64,000 nucleotides of DNA from Gordonibacter faecis (GTDB taxonomy: Bacteria; Actinomycetota; Coriobacteriia; Coriobacteriales; Eggerthellaceae): NCBI RefSeq assembly GCF_030077735.1, contig NZ_JASJEU010000019.1:81146-145145 (forward strand), in the 5' to 3' direction. The notes below the pieces were generated by a model that had not been told where the DNA came from, searched no databases, and saw only the letters and a list, made by a program, of their open reading frames with translations. Position 1 is the first letter of the stretch; each line of letters opens with the position of its first letter. Shown here one piece after another: positions 41,415 to 49,771 of this stretch. Made by a program: the position numbers and the translations under genes.

Positions 41415-43817
41415 CTAGTCGGCCTTGTAAATCTTGCACATCATGGCCTTGTAGTTCGAACCGAAGCCCGACACGCCGGCGTCAAAGGGCACCAGGTTGT
41501 TGATGTTGGATTCCAGTACGCCGAACAGGCCCTTTTGCTCGTCTTCCACGTTTTCCTCGGCGGCATCCTTGCGCTCGGGGAACCACCAACCGTGCTCGGC
41601 TTGCAGCACGCGCGGGTCGTAGGTGTCGTTGAACGAGGCCTTGTACTTGCATTTGCCGTGCTTGTTCTCAAGCCAAATCCAGTCGCCCTCTTCGATGCCA
41701 TTGGCGGCGGCGGTGTCGGGGTGGATGTACACGAGCGGGTCCGGGTGCAGGGCGCGCAGCTTCTTGATTTGGCGCTGCTCGGAGTGGAAGAAGTGCGGCA
41801 CGCGCGCGCCGGAGGTCACGATGTAGGGGTACTCTTCCAAATCCTCGGGGGCGGAGTACGGGCTTTCCACGGGCTCCACGTAGCTCGGCAGCGGATCGAG
41901 GCCCGACCACGAGGTGTGGTGGAACACCATGGAGTAAATCTCTGCGCGACCGGTTTCGGTGCGGAAGCCGGGCTGGCCGTCGGGGCGCAGGTCGCCGGTT
42001 TCGTACTTGCGGTACTTGAACTCGGGGTACTTCCACGTGGATTCGCGCAGTTCATCCCACGTAAAGCCGCCGTCTTCCAATGCGTAGTCCCACATCTCCT
42101 GCACGCTGTCCCAGGGCCAGGCGATGTCGTTGTTCTCAGGCTTGATGGCGTCGGTGAGGCGCTTGCCCAGCTCCAGGAAGATGGTGTTGTCGGGCTTGGA
42201 GTCGCCCACGGGTTCGATGGCCTTGTTGATGCAGCTGATGCGATACGCGTTCAAGCCGCCGAAGCCGTCGCGCTCTTCGTAGGTGGCCGCCGGCAGCACC
42301 ACGTCGGCCAGCGCCATCATGGTGGGGGTCATGAACAGGTCGGACACCACAATGAAGTCAATCTGCTTGTACCATTCCAGCTGCTGTTCGGCCTGGGCAC
42401 CCATGGTGGCCAGGAAGTTGTTCGTCACAATGTAGGCCGCGCGAATGGGAATTTCGCCGCGCTGCCACGCCTCAATGGTGGCGTTGGAGGACAGGTTCTT
42501 GAAGCCCACGGCGAACATGGGGTAGCGCTCCACGCCGATGCGCTTGGACTGCTCTTCCTCGGTCATGAGTTCATCCCAGCCCCAGGTGCCGGTCCAGTTC
42601 GGCTGCTCGATGCCCCAGCACGCGTCGCCCATGACGTTGCCGCCCGGGATGTCCAGGTTGCCGGTGATGCACCAGAGCGCCGTGATGGCGTGCGCTGCCT
42701 GCTGGCCGCCCGTCTGCTGGTCAAGCGCCACGCCCCACTGAATGGCCGCGGGGTGCGAAGTGGCATAGGTGCGGGCCACGCGCTGCACGTCTTCCTTGGC
42801 AACCCAGGCCTTCTCGCACAAATCGTCAAGGTCCATCTCGGCCACGCGTTCGCACACGGCTTCCAGGCCGTATACCCACTTGTCGCAAAACTCCTGGTCG
42901 TAGAGCTTTTCGTCGCAGACCACCTTCAGCATAGCCATGGCCAGCGCGCCGTCGCCGCCGGGGCGCACGCGCAGCCAGTCTTCGCCCGCACGCGCCGCAA
43001 GCCACGTGAGCTGCGGGTCAACCACGGCCACCTTCATGCCGCGCTTCATGAGGTCGGTGATCCAGTGACCATAGAAGCCGTCGGCGTTGGAGTAGAAGGG
43101 CTGGTGGCCCCACACGATGCAGTACTCAGGTACCGTGTAGCGTGGGTCGTCGTAGCGCTGGGGAAGGAACTGTGAGCAGTCCATGACGCACGCGCCGCCC
43201 AGCATGCAGGCCATCGACGCAATACGGGGCAGGTAGCACGAGTTGCCGGCGAAGTACGGCACGCCCTCGTTCGGCGAGCCCACGCAGGCGTTCAGGCGCG
43301 TGACCTGGTGAATGTCGCGGCCCGTGCCCTGGCACATGGCAATTTTGTCGGCACCGTAGGTGTCTACGACGCGCTTGAATTCGCGCACGATAATGTCGTA
43401 GGCCTCATCCCAGCTGATTTCTACGAATGTGTCCTTGCCGCGGTCGGCGCGGTCGCGCTTCATGGGCTTGGTCAGGCGGTCCTCATGGTATACGTAGTCG
43501 GGGATGCACAGGCAGCGGCTGCACAGACGTCCCTGGTTGTAGGGGTCCTCCGGGTCGCCTTCCACCTTTACCAGCTTGCCGTCCTTCACGTAGGACAGGA
43601 TGCCGCACACGTTGTGGCATCCGGGCGCGCTGCGCGCGGTGCCGCGAATGACGGTCATGCCATCCTCTTCCCACGTCCAGGGAACCTTTGGGGTTTCGGC
43701 GGCCGGGATGGGCGGGCGCGAGTCGGTCTTCTTCGGCAAGCGCGAGCCGCGGCGGTACTTCTTTCCGTTGGTCTCGCTCCAGTGCTCCTGCACGGAGGCC
43801 TCGGCGGAGTCGGCCAT
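41415..43817 (-). CDS. Molybdopterin-dependent oxidoreductase, large subunit (locus C)
   Basis: 800 residues, DMSO-reductase family. The N-terminal extension is basic ('KKYRRGSRLPKKTDSRPP') and not a Tat signal (no twin-Arg followed by a hydrophobic stretch). Then come 'PGCHNVCG' and 'LCSRC' (possible [4Fe-4S]), 'GNSCYLPR' (Mo-ligand region), 'RPGGDGALAMAM' and the C-terminal pterin domain with 'VTSGARVPHFFHSEQRQ'. It is the first gene of the 11-kb locus C. The ATG at 43817 has an excellent AAAAGGAGGAAA site; 43835 is an alternative. The substrate is unknown; a polyphenol or hydroxylated aromatic is my inference. Confidence 0.9.
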   Translation of the reverse strand: MADSAEASVQEHWSETNGKKYRRGSRLPKKTDSRPPIPAAETPKVPWTWEEDGMTVIRGTARSAPGCHNVCGILSYVKDGKLVKVEGDPEDPYNQGRLCSRCLCIPDYVYHEDRLTKPMKRDRADRGKDTFVEISWDEAYDIIVREFKRVVDTYGADKIAMCQGTGRDIHQVTRLNACVGSPNEGVPYFAGNSCYLPRIASMACMLGGACVMDCSQFLPQRYDDPRYTVPEYCIVWGHQPFYSNADGFYGHWITDLMKRGMKVAVVDPQLTWLAARAGEDWLRVRPGGDGALAMAMLKVVCDEKLYDQEFCDKWVYGLEAVCERVAEMDLDDLCEKAWVAKEDVQRVARTYATSHPAAIQWGVALDQQTGGQQAAHAITALWCITGNLDIPGGNVMGDACWGIEQPNWTGTWGWDELMTEEEQSKRIGVERYPMFAVGFKNLSSNATIEAWQRGEIPIRAAYIVTNNFLATMGAQAEQQLEWYKQIDFIVVSDLFMTPTMMALADVVLPAATYEERDGFGGLNAYRISCINKAIEPVGDSKPDNTIFLELGKRLTDAIKPENNDIAWPWDSVQEMWDYALEDGGFTWDELRESTWKYPEFKYRKYETGDLRPDGQPGFRTETGRAEIYSMVFHHTSWSGLDPLPSYVEPVESPYSAPEDLEEYPYIVTSGARVPHFFHSEQRQIKKLRALHPDPLVYIHPDTAAANGIEEGDWIWLENKHGKCKYKASFNDTYDPRVLQAEHGWWFPERKDAAEENVEDEQKGLFGVLESNINNLVPFDAGVSGFGSNYKAMMCKIYKAD

Positions 43818-44219
43818 GCTTTCCTCCTTTTCCATGTCTTTCCTCTGTTCTCGTCTCTGCGGTGAGTCGTTTCCGGCTCGGATCTTCGTCCTTGGTACTT
43901 GGGGCACTCGGGTCGCAGTTTCCGAACGCGCCCAGCATAAGAAGGCCGCGCGAGCCCATACCCCCCACACAGCATGACGGGGCCGTTTTCAGCATTCCGA
44001 CCCGAGCGTTTTGGGTGATCATGCCATTGGTATGACGCGTTTATCTGGGGAAACGGGGCGCGTGGGGAACGGGTAGGCGCGCGTGGGGTGGTGCTGGGTG
44101 CGCGGGGTGGGCCGCGGTTTTTGCGGCTTGGCGTGTGCGGGGGTGACAAGCTGGTGTCGGTCGGGCGGGGAAGGGGTGTTGCGGTTCCCGGGCGCGGGTG
44201 GGGGTGCTACCATGGGGCC
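43818..44219. promoter_or_regulatory. Divergent region between locus C and the ABC pair, with a dyad operator candidate
   Basis: About 400 bases without a supported gene. TCATGCCATTGGTATGA at 44019-44035 is a 17-base dyad with one mismatch between its halves. Its right half shares TGGTATGAC with the region upstream of locus B. It lies about 200 bases before the locus C start, a reasonable place for a LuxR-type operator. The rest is GC-rich and featureless. Confidence 0.4.
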
Positions 44220-45050
44220 ATGAGTCTTTTTGCTGCGGAACATATTAAAGCGTCCTATCCGCGCGACGGGCAGGAGGTCGCGCTGTTGCATGACGTGTCC
44301 TTTCAGCTTGAGGCGGGAACCATCTATGACTTGGTGGGCCCTTCAGGCGCGGGGAAGTCCACGCTCTTGCGCGTGTGTGCGCTCATGCTCGGCCGCGACG
44401 GCGGCGAGCTGTACTTGGATGGCCGGCCTTCGTCGGCGTATCGGCCGCAGGAGTGGCGCCGGCGCGTGTGCCTTGTGCCCCAGCAGGCGGCGCTTGTGGC
44501 GGGCACGGTGCGCGACAACTTGGTGCTGCCCTGGTCGCTGAAGGTGAACGCGGGGGAAAAGCCGCCAGCGGATGCCGCGCTTGTGCGCCTGCTTGAGTTG
44601 GCGGAGTTGGCTGACGTGGGGCTTGAGCGCGATGTGTCGCAGCTTTCGGGTGGGCAGGCCGCGCGCGTGGCGCTGCTGCGTGCGTTTGCCACGCGCCCAC
44701 CGGTGTTGCTGCTTGATGAGGTGGATGCTGCGCTCGACAACGGCTCGGCCTGCGCTATCGGGCGTTTGACGAAGGCGCTGGTTGACGAGCGCACCACGTG
44801 CGTGCGCATTCGCCATCGGGCGGCCGATGGGTTCGCGTCGGGCACGTTTACCCTGCGTGCGGGCGCGCTGACCTATGCCGATAACTCGCCGGTGGCTGAG
44901 AATACCGCGTGTACGGAGGGATTTGATCCGGCAGCGTATGCCGACGTGCGTGCGCTTGCTCAGGCGGCGGTGCCTGTGGCGGCGGGTGTGGGTGCGGGCA
45001 CGGTGGCCGCACCTCCCGCATCCGGGCCTCAATCAAAGGTGCACTCATGA
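44220..45050 (+). CDS. fetA: ABC transporter ATP-binding protein (FetA/YbbL-like)
   Basis: 276 residues. Walker A 'GPSGAGKSTLLR' lies at about 39-50, the Q-loop at 'LVPQQAALVAG', the signature at 'QLSGGQAARVALLRA' and Walker B at 'VLLLDEVDAALD'. The C-terminus is an Ala/Val-rich tail of about 40 residues unlike the ATPase core. By family knowledge, YbbL/FetA works with YbbM/FetB in iron or other metal homeostasis. The next gene, overlapping by 4 bases (ATGA), is the FetB-like membrane protein, which makes the pair convincing. I chose the ATG at 44220 where homology starts. Confidence 0.82.
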   Translation: MSLFAAEHIKASYPRDGQEVALLHDVSFQLEAGTIYDLVGPSGAGKSTLLRVCALMLGRDGGELYLDGRPSSAYRPQEWRRRVCLVPQQAALVAGTVRDNLVLPWSLKVNAGEKPPADAALVRLLELAELADVGLERDVSQLSGGQAARVALLRAFATRPPVLLLDEVDAALDNGSACAIGRLTKALVDERTTCVRIRHRAADGFASGTFTLRAGALTYADNSPVAENTACTEGFDPAAYADVRALAQAAVPVAAGVGAGTVAAPPASGPQSKVHS

Positions 45051-45841
45051 GCGGGGGAGTAGTCGACATCGGCTATCTGGAACTGTTCGCCGCAAGCGCG
45101 CTCATGTTGGTGGCGGGCATCGTGTCGTGGCGGCTGGAGCTGGGGCAGACGAAACGCATTGTGGTGTCGTCGGTGCGCACGTTCGTGCAGCTGCTTGCCG
45201 TGGGCTTCGTCCTCATGTTCCTCTTCGAGTACCAAACCTGGTGGCTCGTGCTGTTGCTTTTGGGCTTTATGGTGTTGGCAGCCACGCAGATTGCTACCTC
45301 GCGCGTGAAAAGTTCCATCCGGGGGCTTTGGCCTGCGGTATTCGTCTCGCTGTTCGCCTCGTCCATCGTGGTGGCGTTTGTGGTGGTAGAGGGCGTGATT
45401 CACGCCGACCCGTGGTACAACGCGCGCCAGTTGGTGCCCATCGCGGGTATGATTATCGGCAATGCCATGTCGGCCACGGCGGTGGCTATCGACCGCCTTT
45501 TTGCGGACATGGACAGCCGCTCGAACGAGGTGTTCGCCCTGGTGGCTTTGGGTGCCACGCCGAAGGAAGCGGCGTTTCCCTCCATCAAGGCGGCCGTTGG
45601 TGCGGGCATGACGCCCATCCTGGCGTCCATGTCGGCCGCAGGTATTGTCACCATCCCCGGCATGATGGCCGGCCAGCTGCTGGCGGGGGCCGATCCGGTG
45701 GCGGCGGCGAAATATCAGATTGTGGTCATGCTTATGCTGTCGGCCGCTAACACGGTTGCCATCGTGCTGGCCTGCTATCTTACCTATCGAAAGCGCTTTT
45801 CAGCCGATGGATATTATTTGGACAAGGGCATCCGCGGTTAA
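45047..45841 (+). CDS. fetB: UPF0014 membrane protein (FetB/YbbM-like ABC permease)
   Basis: 264 residues with about 7 TM helices. The family landmark 'PIAGMIIGNAMSATAVAIDRL' (about 133-153) is present in slightly broken form ('IVPIAGMIIGNAM' then 'AVAIDRLF'), with 'ALGATPKEAAFPSIKAAVGAGMTPI' after it. In E. coli, FetAB counters iron overload and oxidative stress. The start overlaps the ATPase gene (ATGA), so the two form one transporter. A metal substrate is an inference from the family. Confidence 0.85.
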   Translation: MSGGVVDIGYLELFAASALMLVAGIVSWRLELGQTKRIVVSSVRTFVQLLAVGFVLMFLFEYQTWWLVLLLLGFMVLAATQIATSRVKSSIRGLWPAVFVSLFASSIVVAFVVVEGVIHADPWYNARQLVPIAGMIIGNAMSATAVAIDRLFADMDSRSNEVFALVALGATPKEAAFPSIKAAVGAGMTPILASMSAAGIVTIPGMMAGQLLAGADPVAAAKYQIVVMLMLSAANTVAIVLACYLTYRKRFSADGYYLDKGIRG

Positions 45842-45880
45842 GCCGTACCTTATAATCGCAGGAAAGCGAAAGGATTCACC

Positions 45881-46243
45881 GTGGCTGACGAGAAGGCGTT
45901 TTCCCATATAACGGTTTCTGCTGACGACGAGGACGATGTCGTTATTGTGGCGGGTGCGCGCCCCGCATCGCGCGCGAGCGGCGAGGTTCGCCCGGCGGCA
46001 GGGGCGGCGGCTGCGCCTACCCCGGTGGCTGCTGCGCCCGAACCTGAACCTGCGCCTACGATCGCACCAGCGCCCGATCCTGCGCCAGCTGCTTCTCCGT
46101 CACGCCAGCCCAAGGAAGACGTGAGCGAAACCACCCTTGAGGATTTGAAGGGCGAGCCCATGCCGCTCACGCAAAAGATTGTCATTGCGGTGGCTGCGCT
46201 GCTTATCGTGTCCTTCGCGGTCTACTACTTCTTCTTACGCTAA
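45881..46243 (+). CDS. Small tail-anchored Ala/Pro-rich membrane protein
   Basis: 120 residues. An acidic start ('ADDEDDVVIVAG') leads to an Ala/Pro/Glu low-complexity segment (about 40-75) and a single C-terminal TM helix ('IVIAVAALLIVSFAVYYFFL') ending in Arg. It has no recognisable domain. The start is a GTG behind GAAAGG. It precedes a second Ala-rich, single-pass protein at 46279, so the two may act together at the envelope. Confidence 0.65.
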   Translation: MADEKAFSHITVSADDEDDVVIVAGARPASRASGEVRPAAGAAAAPTPVAAAPEPEPAPTIAPAPDPAPAASPSRQPKEDVSETTLEDLKGEPMPLTQKIVIAVAALLIVSFAVYYFFLR

Positions 46244-46278
46244 CGCGCCAAGCCCCTTTGTCAGGAAGGTAACATCCG

Positions 46279-47430
46279 ATGCCCAAACATGCTGCAAACA
46301 CACCCTCCGGCACTCCCGATGAGCCCGAGCGCGACGAGCGCATCGGCCTGACCGAGGCGTTTTCTCCCGTGGTGCCCGCCGCGGATGATGCCGAGCCAAC
46401 CGCTTCCGACGACCGCGACAACGCTGTTGGCCTCACCACAGCTTTCGCGCCCGTGGAAGGCGAAGAGCCTGCTCCCGCCCATGCCGCGGGCTTCAGCTAC
46501 AAGGGCGACAACGACGATGAATACCCCGACGCGTTTGAAAGCCTTGAGCCGCGCGATGCTCCGCCACTGCTGTTTGGCGACGACAGCGTGCCGGTTGAGC
46601 CGGCGGAACCGGTGGGTCGTCATGGCAAGAAGAACAAGGCTGACATTCCGCCTCACCTGCGTAAATCGCGCCGCATGCGCCGCGTGCTTCTGGTGGTTGT
46701 GGTGCTTTTGGTGGTGCTCATTGGTGCCCTTGCGTACTTCACGTACCAGTTAATCAACGAGAGCCAGACCCTGGCCGCCCAGCAGACGCAGCAGCAGCAA
46801 GAGTCGCAGGAGGTCACCACCATCCAAAAGGATGAAACCAAGGATGCCTCCACCGAGACGGTGAAAAAGACCGAGGCGCCGAACCTGGTGGCCGTGCTTG
46901 GCATGACGCAGGACGAGGCCGTGGCCGCCCTCAAGCACGGAGCGACGGTGACCAGCACGCGCGAGGTGAAGGAAGAGGGCAATCCCATCAAGCAGAACGT
47001 GACGGTGGCGCTTACCGACGAGCCAGCCGACACGCGCACCGGCACCCCCACGGTGTATCTGGGCCTGAACGAAGAGGGTAAGGTGGCCCAGGCGGGTTAC
47101 TCGGCCTCCACGGCCGCGCTTGGCTATGGCTCGCTCAGCTTCGCCGATGCCGTGAAAAACGAGCACATCGTGGAAAAGACGCTGGAAGAGGCAGGCATTG
47201 AGGTGGCACCGGGTGCCGCCGTGCTGCCCGAGGACAAGACGGCGTACTCTACGTACGCCTCCGACGGCACCACGCTGGTAAAGGAAAACTGCTCGTTCTC
47301 CGGCACGGTTGACATAGCCGGCGCCCCCCACGAATGGTCCTCCGTTCTGTCCTACGACTACACCACCGCCAACACGTCGGGGAATCTGGCGGATACTATT
47401 CGCATCATCTATGTATACATAAACGCATAA
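46279..47430 (+). CDS. Single-pass membrane protein with a PASTA-like segment
   Basis: 383 residues. A disordered acidic cytoplasmic part (1-128) is followed by a basic stretch and a TM helix ('VLLVVVVLLVVLIGALAYF', about 136-154), then a Gln/Thr/Lys-rich linker. The extracytoplasmic part includes 'PNLVAVLGMTQDEAVAAL', which resembles the start of a PASTA repeat ('P.lvG.s..eA...L'). Only one such unit is visible and no kinase domain is present. It could be a wall-binding or surface protein. The start has CAGGAAGG upstream. Confidence 0.6.
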   Translation: MPKHAANTPSGTPDEPERDERIGLTEAFSPVVPAADDAEPTASDDRDNAVGLTTAFAPVEGEEPAPAHAAGFSYKGDNDDEYPDAFESLEPRDAPPLLFGDDSVPVEPAEPVGRHGKKNKADIPPHLRKSRRMRRVLLVVVVLLVVLIGALAYFTYQLINESQTLAAQQTQQQQESQEVTTIQKDETKDASTETVKKTEAPNLVAVLGMTQDEAVAALKHGATVTSTREVKEEGNPIKQNVTVALTDEPADTRTGTPTVYLGLNEEGKVAQAGYSASTAALGYGSLSFADAVKNEHIVEKTLEEAGIEVAPGAAVLPEDKTAYSTYASDGTTLVKENCSFSGTVDIAGAPHEWSSVLSYDYTTANTSGNLADTIRIIYVYINA

Positions 47431-47458
47431 CGTTTCGGCGACGGAATGTGAGCGGCAT

Positions 47459-48937
47459 ATGGCGAAGCGGACGAAGATTATTTGCACGTTGGGGCCGGCG
47501 GTGGATGATGAGGAAACCATTGGCCGCTTGCTTGATGAGGGTATGGATGTTGCGCGGCTGAACTTCTCGCATGGGTCGCATGAGGAACATGCCGAGCGCA
47601 TGACGCGCTTGCGTCGTGTGTGCGCGCAGGTGGACTCGCCGTGCGCGGTGCTGCTTGATACGCGCGGTCCCGAAATTAGGACAGGTACGCTGACAGGAGG
47701 CACGCCTGTGTCGCTGCATGCGGGGGAGCGCATCGTGCTCACCGAGCAGCTCGTGGAAGGCGATGCGCACCGTGTGACTCAAACCTGCGCGGGCCTGGCT
47801 GCTCACGTGCCTCCCGGCACGTCGCTGTTGGTTGATGACGGCCTCATCGAGCTAGTAGTCGAAGCCGTCGAAGGTACCGATATCGTGTGCCGCGTGGCCA
47901 ACGACGGCACGCTTGGCGAGCGCAAGTCCATCAACGTGCCCGGCGTCACGGTGCCGCTGCCGGTCATGACCGACCAAGATCGCGCGGACCTCATCTTCGG
48001 CATCGAGCAGGATATCGACTTCGTGGCGGCCTCATTCATCCGCAGCGCCGACGCCATCCGTGAGATTCGCGCGTTTCTTCAGGATCACGGCGGCGGGCAC
48101 ATCGGCCTCATCGCCAAGATTGAAACCGCCGAGGCGGTGAACGATATTGAGGCTATTGTGGACGCGGCCGACGGCGTCATGGTGGCGCGCGGCGATTTGG
48201 GCGTGGAGATGCCGTCGTATCTGGTGCCACATATCCAGAAGAAGATCATCCGCCTGTGCAACGAGCGCAACACGCCGGTCATCACGGCCACGCAAATGCT
48301 CGACTCCATGATTCGCGCGCCACGCCCGACGCGCGCGGAGGTGGCCGACGTGGCCAACGCCGTGTACGACGGCACCGATTGCCTCATGCTATCAGGCGAA
48401 ACGGCTATGGGAGCCTATCCGGTGGAGGCCGTGCACGTCATGGCGCGCATCGCGGAAGAAAGCGAGCCCTACCTGCGCGCCGAGGCGGCGGGTTTGCGCG
48501 AAGCGTCGCGCGAAGCGGGTCATGGCAGCGTGTCGGTGGCGGTGGGCATGGCCGCCGTGCGCGCGGCTGAAACGCTAGGGGCGCGCTGCATCGTGGCGCC
48601 CACCATGTCCGGCCGCAGCGCGCGCCTTATGGCCAGCTTTCGGCCGCATCAGCCCATCTACGCCGTCACGCCGCTGCGTCGCGTGCTGCGCTCGATGCAG
48701 CTGTATTGGGGCGTGATGCCGCTTCTGGGAGACGTGCAGGGCGACACAGACTTCGTGATTGAACAGGCAAGACGCATCGTGCTCGACCGCGGCCTGGCCG
48801 AGGTGGGCGACATCGGCGTCTTCACCGTAGGCGACCGCGACACCAGCCCCAACGCCGACCAAGCCACCTTCGCCCCCACCAACATCATGTACGTAGTCCA
48901 ATTCCACCCCGAGGATGCCGAAGGAATGGAAGCGTAA
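47459..48937 (+). CDS. pyk: Pyruvate kinase
   Basis: 492 residues. The N-terminal catalytic signature 'RTKIICTLGPAVDDEET' and 'ARLNFSHGSHEEH' are present. The active-site block 'IGLIAKIETAEAVNDIEAI' contains the catalytic Lys, and 'MVARGDLGVEMP' and 'TATQMLDSMI' bind Mg and phosphoenolpyruvate. The C-terminal regulatory domain is complete ('APTMSGRSARLMASFRPHQPIYAVTP'). It makes ATP and pyruvate from PEP and ADP in the cytoplasm. The ribosome site is weak (GAGCGG). No other glycolytic gene is near. Confidence 0.96.
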   Translation: MAKRTKIICTLGPAVDDEETIGRLLDEGMDVARLNFSHGSHEEHAERMTRLRRVCAQVDSPCAVLLDTRGPEIRTGTLTGGTPVSLHAGERIVLTEQLVEGDAHRVTQTCAGLAAHVPPGTSLLVDDGLIELVVEAVEGTDIVCRVANDGTLGERKSINVPGVTVPLPVMTDQDRADLIFGIEQDIDFVAASFIRSADAIREIRAFLQDHGGGHIGLIAKIETAEAVNDIEAIVDAADGVMVARGDLGVEMPSYLVPHIQKKIIRLCNERNTPVITATQMLDSMIRAPRPTRAEVADVANAVYDGTDCLMLSGETAMGAYPVEAVHVMARIAEESEPYLRAEAAGLREASREAGHGSVSVAVGMAAVRAAETLGARCIVAPTMSGRSARLMASFRPHQPIYAVTPLRRVLRSMQLYWGVMPLLGDVQGDTDFVIEQARRIVLDRGLAEVGDIGVFTVGDRDTSPNADQATFAPTNIMYVVQFHPEDAEGMEA

Positions 48938-48973
48938 CGCGCCGCACGTTGGCGATGGCACCCGCAACGCGCC

Positions 48974-49083
48974 AAAAGTGTGACGCGCTTGCGCGCTACC
49001 GATTAAGGCAAGAGATGGTCGCCCCTCCCTACCACCATGACGAGGGCATATCCTTGTAAATAAACATTACCTGTTAGGTAATC
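48974..49083 (+). repeat. 110-base extragenic repeat, copy 1
   Basis: Starts with 'AAAAGTGTGACGCGCTTGCG' and ends in 'CTGTTAGGTAATC'. The same start, end and most interior words recur in direct orientation at 52366-52474, flanking the Rieske oxygenase and unknown gene. The 'GTGTGACGCGCTT.GCGCT' part also occurs inverted at 63633-63655. Confidence 0.8.
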
Positions 49084-49112
49084 AACGTAGGGGTGCTTCA
49101 CGAAGCGCCCTC

Positions 49113-49167
49113 TCCGCCGCAGGCGGAGAACGCAACCATGACCTGCGTTTTCTCCCTTCGCGTGAAC
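49113..49167. repeat. Extragenic repeat of family 2, copy 1
   Basis: 'TCCGCCGCAGGCGGAGA' is a small palindrome, followed by 'CCTGCGTTTTC'. The whole 55-base unit recurs with few changes at 63851-63905. Confidence 0.7.
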
Positions 49168-49771
49168 AAGCAATTCGTGAACTACCCCTCCATCAACCTA
49201 TCTCTCAATGATACTTCCTGGTTAGTCAACCCGCGCCATAATACAAAGGCAGGTGATGCGCTTCTGGCGTAATCGACGGCGCGTAAGCGCGTCATACTTG
49301 TGCAGCGATGCACCTCAAGGAGGCCAGCAAACATCCATTCCTCTACCAACAACAACCCCTGCAACTCTTGGCTGGCGCATCGAGAAAAACGCAACTTTGC
49401 CTGTGACTTTCGGGCTGCATCTTCCTGCAACTGCTCGCTTGAACTACCTGGCAAGCGATGGTACGGCTGAAATAGCCAGCATTTCCTATACGGTTTCTCT
49501 CGCTACTTCGTAGCCAACTTATACCGACTCGCGGTGGGTCACTTCGCCGCCGCACGGCACACAGGCGCGCTTTCCCCATAGGCGTGCCTGTTGTGGTTTT
49601 CAGGAGCCGCGCGTCTGTGCGAACGTGAGCCTCACCTTCAGCCCTCCCGTTTTCCTCGCGTGACATAGACGTGGGGGAGGCGTTGGTTGCTTGGGGCGTG
49701 CGGCGGGCGGGACAATGGGGGAAACGTCCGAGCGCGGGCGCCGCCTCGGTGCCGCAGGAAGCGAGGCTCCC

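Larger units (their letters stand above)
48938..49771. other. 834-base non-coding region with extragenic repeats
   Basis: No supported gene. It holds a 110-base repeat (48974-49083, also at 52366-52474) and a second repeat (49113-49167, also at 63851-63905). Between 49170 and 49690 short frames exist but none has a ribosome site or recognisable domain. The 3' end should hold the promoter of the Rieske gene; I see no clear one. Confidence 0.55.

Noticed and set aside
43700..43817. Basic N-terminus of the locus C Mo enzyme as a Tat signal
   Set aside because: There is no hydrophobic stretch after the arginines, so export is not supported.
49138..49272. Short plus-strand frame of about 44 codons
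   Set aside because: No ribosome site, no recognisable protein, and its start lies in an extragenic repeat.
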